Source of the DNA: Bacteroidota bacterium | Lineage (GTDB): Bacteria > Bacteroidota > Ignavibacteria > Tepidaquicellales > Tepidaquicellaceae | Direction of reading: 5' to 3' | Assembly (NCBI GenBank): GCA_018266895.1 | Contig: JAFDZQ010000081.1 | Coordinates: 1 to 37,566 of the forward strand | DNA: 37,566 nucleotides | Shown: in pieces, positions 33,055 to 37,566 of the stretch | How positions within the stretch are numbered: the first letter of the stretch is position 1 | Layout: each line of letters begins with the position of its first letter | Made by a program: the position numbers and the translations under genes | The notes under the pieces: model-generated | Told to the model about the DNA's origin: nothing | Database searches by the model: none | Seen by the model: the letters and a program-made list of their open reading frames with translations, nothing else

Positions 33055-36000
33055 TCACTTTATCAGTACCATTCTCTTTATATCCCTAAAATCACCTGAC
33101 TCCATTCTTACAAAATAAACTCCGCTAGACAGATCCTTACCATAGAATTCTGCTTCATAATTTCCCACCTGCTTAAACTCATTGACAATCGTCTGTATTT
33201 CTTTTCCAAGTATGTCATAAATTTTTATTGTTACGACTCCTGATTGAGGGATCGAGTAGTTTATTTTTGTTGACGGATTGAACGGATTCGGATAATTCTG
33301 ATACAGTTTATAATCCAGTGGAACACTTAATGTCTGCGTATTGTCTGTCTCATTTCTAATGTCTTTAGCAGACAGAAACATATCTTCTATTCTTCTCTTT
33401 TCAAGATCCTCATTGCTTAGATTCTTTAGTTCGAATATGTTTCTCTTTGCTTTGTCTGATTTGAATTTATCTGATTCGTTTTCTTTAAAAAGTAATTCGG
33501 GTTTTACTGAATATTCTTTCCCGTTTTCATTTGAATTGCTGTTTTCTTTCAACTGCTTTTCTTTTCTGTATTTAGAAGTCTTTTCAAAAGATTCTTTCAT
33601 CTTCCTCATTACCGGATCATTGCTTATAAGTTCATTAATCCTGTTAAGCTCTTTAATTTCCTTGAGCTCTTCAATTTGAAACTCGCTCGCCTCGCGTAGC
33701 GGGTAACTAGAAACTTGAAACTTATTTCCACCAGCGTTCCCTCCACCTATCAGCGCTTCCACCTCCGCATAATCCCATGAAGCGTTTAATCTTATATCAG
33801 GATCAGGATGAAACAGCGATATGAACTCGTATCCGTTCGCCGCATCGTCATACTCTCCCATGTTTACACTGCACATAAGTGTTATATTGTAAGCGTTTGA
33901 AAAGAATTCCGCATCATAGTCTCCGTATACGATCTTGTCTTCCAGATATATCTTCAGATTGCCGTAAAGCGTGTTTCTGTAATCCTGATCTGAATTTGTG
34001 TCAAGATACTCATAACAGCTGTACAGATCATAAACAGATGCCGGCAAATCATAGAAATAATTATAAGTATCTGTCAGATTCTTTAATGCAGAAATTCCTT
34101 CTATAAACATGGAAGCCGCTATGTAATTCTGTCCCTGATTGTATAGCAGTTCTTCTTCCGTAAGATTGCTTCCTGATGTGTCCGAACTCTGCTTTATAGT
34201 ATCATAAACTCCGTTTCCGAGATAATCAACAATCCAGCCGTTTGGATCTATTTCTCTGTCACAGTCTATGGTTGTTATTCCTGTTTCTGTCGCAATTGGA
34301 TCTGATGTATAAATTCTTCTTAAATTAATTCTCGGATTATTTCCAGGATACCAACAGTTATTTCTTGCAAAATATTTCTGTACTGTAGTATCAACCCATC
34401 CGTATATATGATACCTATCAGGCAATGTATCGATAAGCAGAAATCTGTTTTCTCCCAGATTGGTATATACATTTCCGGCATTGACAAGCTGAATGTTATC
34501 TGACTCAAGACTTGAAAATCTGTTCTTTCCGCCGCGCCATAATAGATTGTTTCCCAAAACAACAGGAGCAAGATTTGGATATGAACTTCCGATTGTGTGA
34601 AGCGATACATTCTTCGAACTTATGTCATTATTGTAAACATCCGGCGAGCTTGTGATAAGATGTATGCCAATTGAAATATTGTTATTTGAAGTAACATTAT
34701 CTCTGATAGTGCCTGAGATACTTCGTCCAATCAAACCTATAACTTTAGCCGAATTGAAAATATTACCTTTTATGTAATAAGGAAGAAAGGATGAAGTATA
34801 ATTCGAAAGGACAACCGAAGCAGAGCCATTATTGAACGTGTTATTAATAATATACATACTGTACGGAGAAGTCGGCTGCTCATTCTCTGCCGGAAGAGAT
34901 TCTACTCCTTCTGCGTTGTTGTTCTTCAGATAAACACCAAATACATTTTTGGAACTAATAGGATTAACAGGCATATTAAAAATATTATTTTGTATGGTAA
35001 TTCTGAAATTATTTTCACCATCGATTCCTTTATAATCACCGCCCAAAGGAACATTAAAAATATTATTCTTAATGACCCGTGAATTAAATGAGCTTCCATA
35101 GTTATCCAAAATTGAAATTGCAGCTTTCGCATTATTGAAAGTGCAGTACATGATTGAATCAATACCTGAGTTCTCAAACTTTAATCCATTCCAAATAGAT
35201 GAAGAATTAAAAATTGTTTCATGAGCATTTATGTAAGCACCATTTTTGAATATAAATCCATTAGAACTAGTATCATACAATATTTCATTTACTGAAGAAT
35301 TTTTTATACTTAAAAAAGAATTTGGACCATCAAAAATTATTTTAGGATTAAGAATTTTTATAACTGAACTATCTATGTTTACACACCCATTAATGTTCAA
35401 CTTTCTGACAAAGAATATGTCCTTTCTTGATATGCTCAGGTTTGCTATAGTTGAATTTTGAATGGTAATTATTCTATATGAGGACTCAAAAGGAATATTT
35501 ATGTTATCCAAAGTTATCGGGATTGTATTTATTTCACCAGTTACATACCCTACTTCAATAATATTTAAATTATCATTTAAATTTTTTAAAGTTATATTTT
35601 TCAATATTAGTGAATCGATTATTGAGTAGGAGGATAAACCATTGAAAGTTAATCCCATGAACTTTGTTTTTTCATTTGCATATCCGACTCCCTGAAAAAT
35701 AATTTGGGAAGACTCCTTTCCTTTAGCTTCTAATCCTTTAAAGTGCAAGAGTTGTGATTCTCCTCCTGGTGATTCAACGACTGTTCCAGCTTTTAAATTA
35801 TAAAATCCTGTTGTATCTGGGCTATGATAAAAAACTTTTCCCGAATCATTCATAAAATGTTCGTTATAATCCCTGAAAAATATAACATCGTTATAAACTG
35901 TAGGTTCTGAAATTAAATAATTTAAATCAAAACGCACATCGCTGTTTAAACTTGAATAATCAATCTGATCTATATCATTGATTGATATACCTGTTTTCAG

Positions 36001-37479
36001 CAGCGATCCCGATTTAGTTTTACTTGAATCTAGATTATGAAAGTCAAAACCGGCATTTGATTTCCATGCAAAAAAAGTTTTTGGATTCCCTCTGTCTTGC
36101 ATGAGAAATGTTGTCGTGTCATTATGCCTGAATTTTATTCTTGTGTCAACTCCACAACAATACGGTTCCGGTAAATCATAGTAAGGAGAATAATGCCAAA
36201 TCAATAAACCACCTTTGAAGTTAGTATACAGAGGGTTCTCCAAAATTTCTTTAATAATTATTTTCCTATCAAACCCCAACCTTCTTCTGTTTTCAACAAC
36301 GAAACATTCACCGGTTGACCAATCAGATGCTGCAGAAGGTTTGCCATAAATGGTTATAACTCCGCATTGATAAGATGTTTCTACAGGTGACAATTCCATC
36401 TCCTGTGTCAAATCCAAAGCTATCGGCTGCAACCAACCCTGTTGCATTCTGTATATTGGGTTTGGAAGTTGTGGTGAATTGTTATCATGTACATCTCCAC
36501 CATTCATTATGTCACATCTGCCGGAATTTGTATGACCCCAACCAAATTCTATATGTCCGTATTGATGAGCAGCAACACCGAAACCGTCTATTCTTGAGTT
36601 TTCATCTGTTATTTGATTCTCACGACCTCTTACAATTGATACTTTTGGAGATCTGTATCCAATATCTTTTAAGGCACTATGAGAGCCGGCATAATAAATA
36701 AATAACGTACCGCCATCTGCATAAAATTGAGTTAAATTAAAGTCTGTCGAGTCATTTATTAAATTAGTAGCATCTGCAATCATTCTATTGGCAACTATAT
36801 CTAGACTTTCAACACTACTAAAACTCCTTAAATATGAATTTAAATCATTTGAACCATACTTTTTAAAAGGTAATTTTAAACATTTGATTACAGGAACATC
36901 ATTAATCATTACATACTCATTAATAATCCCCGTCCTTAATTTATAATCAGATTCATTCGGATGAGTTAGATAAGGAATCAACTCAAATTTATTATTAGAT
37001 GCTTCCTTCCAGTATTGTTTCATACTGCCCCAGGCTGTATCCTGGTGGGAAGCGCAATCAGGATGTGCGTTTCCGTAATAAGTACCTACCGAATCGAAGA
37101 ACATATTCCATCTGTCGTTCCAGGAGTACTTAGACGCTTTCATAAATTTGCTGCCTACAGAAATATTAGTAACTTCGTTTATTAATCCCATTTCGCCTGC
37201 TGCATCTGGTTCACCGTGAGTATATACCCATTCCAACTGATAATCATAAAACGGCTGTAAAGTATCATTACCATTTATGTATCTTCCGTCGGGAAAATCT
37301 ACGTACAAAACTGCAAATTTACCGATCCGCACATTATTCCACCAGGGTAGCAAATAATTTGGATTTTGTTCAGATGAATACTCATTTGAATCCATTATAC
37401 ATAATGTTGGGTTGTCTTCTGGAAATGAATATACAGGGAAAAGTAAAACGAACAGAGTTATTACAAATAGAGTTTTCAT
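33055..37479 (-). CDS. Very large secreted M6-like pseudo-protease with beta-helix region and T9SS sorting domain
   Basis: A 1474-residue protein. The signal peptide is 'MKTLFVITLFVLLFPVYSF'. Residues ~40-480 follow the M6/immune-inhibitor-A-like plan ('KFAVLYVDFPDGRYINGNDT', 'GTLFIYYAGSHSALKDIGYR', 'CFVVENRRRLGFDR'), but the zinc motif reads 'GVAAHQYGHIEFGWGH': H-Q-x-x-H, with the catalytic Glu replaced by Gln. Residues ~540-1010 are a right-handed beta-helix (many 'NNIFN', 'IKGNIFNS' turns). Residues ~1130-1240 look like a helical repeat ('YNQGQNYIAASMFIEGISAL'). A charged linker then leads to the sorting domain ('YQNYPNPFNPSTKINYSI'...'IKRMVLIK'). AAAGGAG lies before ATG. It is likely a surface-attached, non-proteolytic binding protein. 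Confidence 0.82.
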   Translation of the reverse strand: MKTLFVITLFVLLFPVYSFPEDNPTLCIMDSNEYSSEQNPNYLLPWWNNVRIGKFAVLYVDFPDGRYINGNDTLQPFYDYQLEWVYTHGEPDAAGEMGLINEVTNISVGSKFMKASKYSWNDRWNMFFDSVGTYYGNAHPDCASHQDTAWGSMKQYWKEASNNKFELIPYLTHPNESDYKLRTGIINEYVMINDVPVIKCLKLPFKKYGSNDLNSYLRSFSSVESLDIVANRMIADATNLINDSTDFNLTQFYADGGTLFIYYAGSHSALKDIGYRSPKVSIVRGRENQITDENSRIDGFGVAAHQYGHIEFGWGHTNSGRCDIMNGGDVHDNNSPQLPNPIYRMQQGWLQPIALDLTQEMELSPVETSYQCGVITIYGKPSAASDWSTGECFVVENRRRLGFDRKIIIKEILENPLYTNFKGGLLIWHYSPYYDLPEPYCCGVDTRIKFRHNDTTTFLMQDRGNPKTFFAWKSNAGFDFHNLDSSKTKSGSLLKTGISINDIDQIDYSSLNSDVRFDLNYLISEPTVYNDVIFFRDYNEHFMNDSGKVFYHSPDTTGFYNLKAGTVVESPGGESQLLHFKGLEAKGKESSQIIFQGVGYANEKTKFMGLTFNGLSSYSIIDSLILKNITLKNLNDNLNIIEVGYVTGEINTIPITLDNINIPFESSYRIITIQNSTIANLSISRKDIFFVRKLNINGCVNIDSSVIKILNPKIIFDGPNSFLSIKNSSVNEILYDTSSNGFIFKNGAYINAHETIFNSSSIWNGLKFENSGIDSIMYCTFNNAKAAISILDNYGSSFNSRVIKNNIFNVPLGGDYKGIDGENNFRITIQNNIFNMPVNPISSKNVFGVYLKNNNAEGVESLPAENEQPTSPYSMYIINNTFNNGSASVVLSNYTSSFLPYYIKGNIFNSAKVIGLIGRSISGTIRDNVTSNNNISIGIHLITSSPDVYNNDISSKNVSLHTIGSSYPNLAPVVLGNNLLWRGGKNRFSSLESDNIQLVNAGNVYTNLGENRFLLIDTLPDRYHIYGWVDTTVQKYFARNNCWYPGNNPRINLRRIYTSDPIATETGITTIDCDREIDPNGWIVDYLGNGVYDTIKQSSDTSGSNLTEEELLYNQGQNYIAASMFIEGISALKNLTDTYNYFYDLPASVYDLYSCYEYLDTNSDQDYRNTLYGNLKIYLEDKIVYGDYDAEFFSNAYNITLMCSVNMGEYDDAANGYEFISLFHPDPDIRLNASWDYAEVEALIGGGNAGGNKFQVSSYPLREASEFQIEELKEIKELNRINELISNDPVMRKMKESFEKTSKYRKEKQLKENSNSNENGKEYSVKPELLFKENESDKFKSDKAKRNIFELKNLSNEDLEKRRIEDMFLSAKDIRNETDNTQTLSVPLDYKLYQNYPNPFNPSTKINYSIPQSGVVTIKIYDILGKEIQTIVNEFKQVGNYEAEFYGKDLSSGVYFVRMESGDFRDIKRMVLIK

Positions 37480-37566
37480 TTTTTGTTACTCCTTTACCAC
37501 ATAAGAGGACTTTTGATTTGTGAAAAATTATTTTAGAAGAACAAAACTCTTAACAAATCTTTCCAT

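Noticed and set aside
33341..36701. + strand ORFs opposite the large T9SS gene
   Set aside because: All lie antisense to a long gene with clear domains and have no ribosome-binding sites.

Overview
The window looks like a chromosomal segment of an AT-rich member of the Ignavibacteria/Chlorobi side of Bacteroidota. The main evidence is that at least six proteins end in a type A type IX secretion (T9SS) sorting domain of the form 'NYPNPFNP...SGVYFY...K.M.LIK', which is typical of that group. No rRNA gene and no complete tRNA gene is present.

Layout. (1) 1-9250, + strand: a run of secreted, T9SS-sorted surface proteins: the tail of one, an M6-like pseudo-protease, a YCF48-type propeller, a galactose-oxidase C-terminal fragment, an SBBP propeller and a beta-helix protein. 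Short REP-like inverted repeats carrying CCCGCAGAGTC lie between them. (2) 9270-9432: a non-coding element (copy A). (3) 9695-21898, - strand: a decaying defence island. It contains a PLD-SNF2 helicase, an Eco57I-like methyltransferase/restriction protein cut in two by a complete IS3-family element, a PD-(D/E)XK nuclease, an ImmA/IrrE-type metallopeptidase, a zeta-like P-loop kinase, a GIY-YIG nuclease, an orphan, and a second PD-(D/E)XK-like nuclease with an amber codon exactly at its ExK glutamate. (4) 22308-24852: a second copy (B) of the non-coding element, a winged-helix protein, a small exonuclease-less family A DNA polymerase-like protein on the opposite strand and a small acidic protein. 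This looks like a replication module of a mobile element. (5) 25119-30946: the most novel part. A sigma-54 activator with an unrecognised N-terminal domain is transcribed away from a -24/-12-like promoter. Downstream of that promoter lie a hairpin-rich leader, two small ORFs, two ClpP/crotonase-fold-like proteins (one clearly lacking the catalytic residues) and a MORC/MutL-like GHKL ATPase. (6) 31103-32722: an excisionase-like HTH protein, a tyrosine recombinase, and an att site whose core is the 3' half of a tRNA-Thr(UGU) gene, flanked on both sides by repeats resembling integrase arm sites. (7) 32788-37566: remains of another sorting domain, then a very large T9SS-sorted M6-like protein on the - strand.

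How it fits together. Regions 2-6 read as one or more nested integrative elements (recombinase plus excisionase, replication-type genes, restriction-type defence) placed between chromosomal secreted-protein genes. The sigma-54/ClpP-like/GHKL cassette beside the integrase is the best candidate for an undescribed inducible conflict or stress-response system. All functional statements come from reading motifs; no database search was run.
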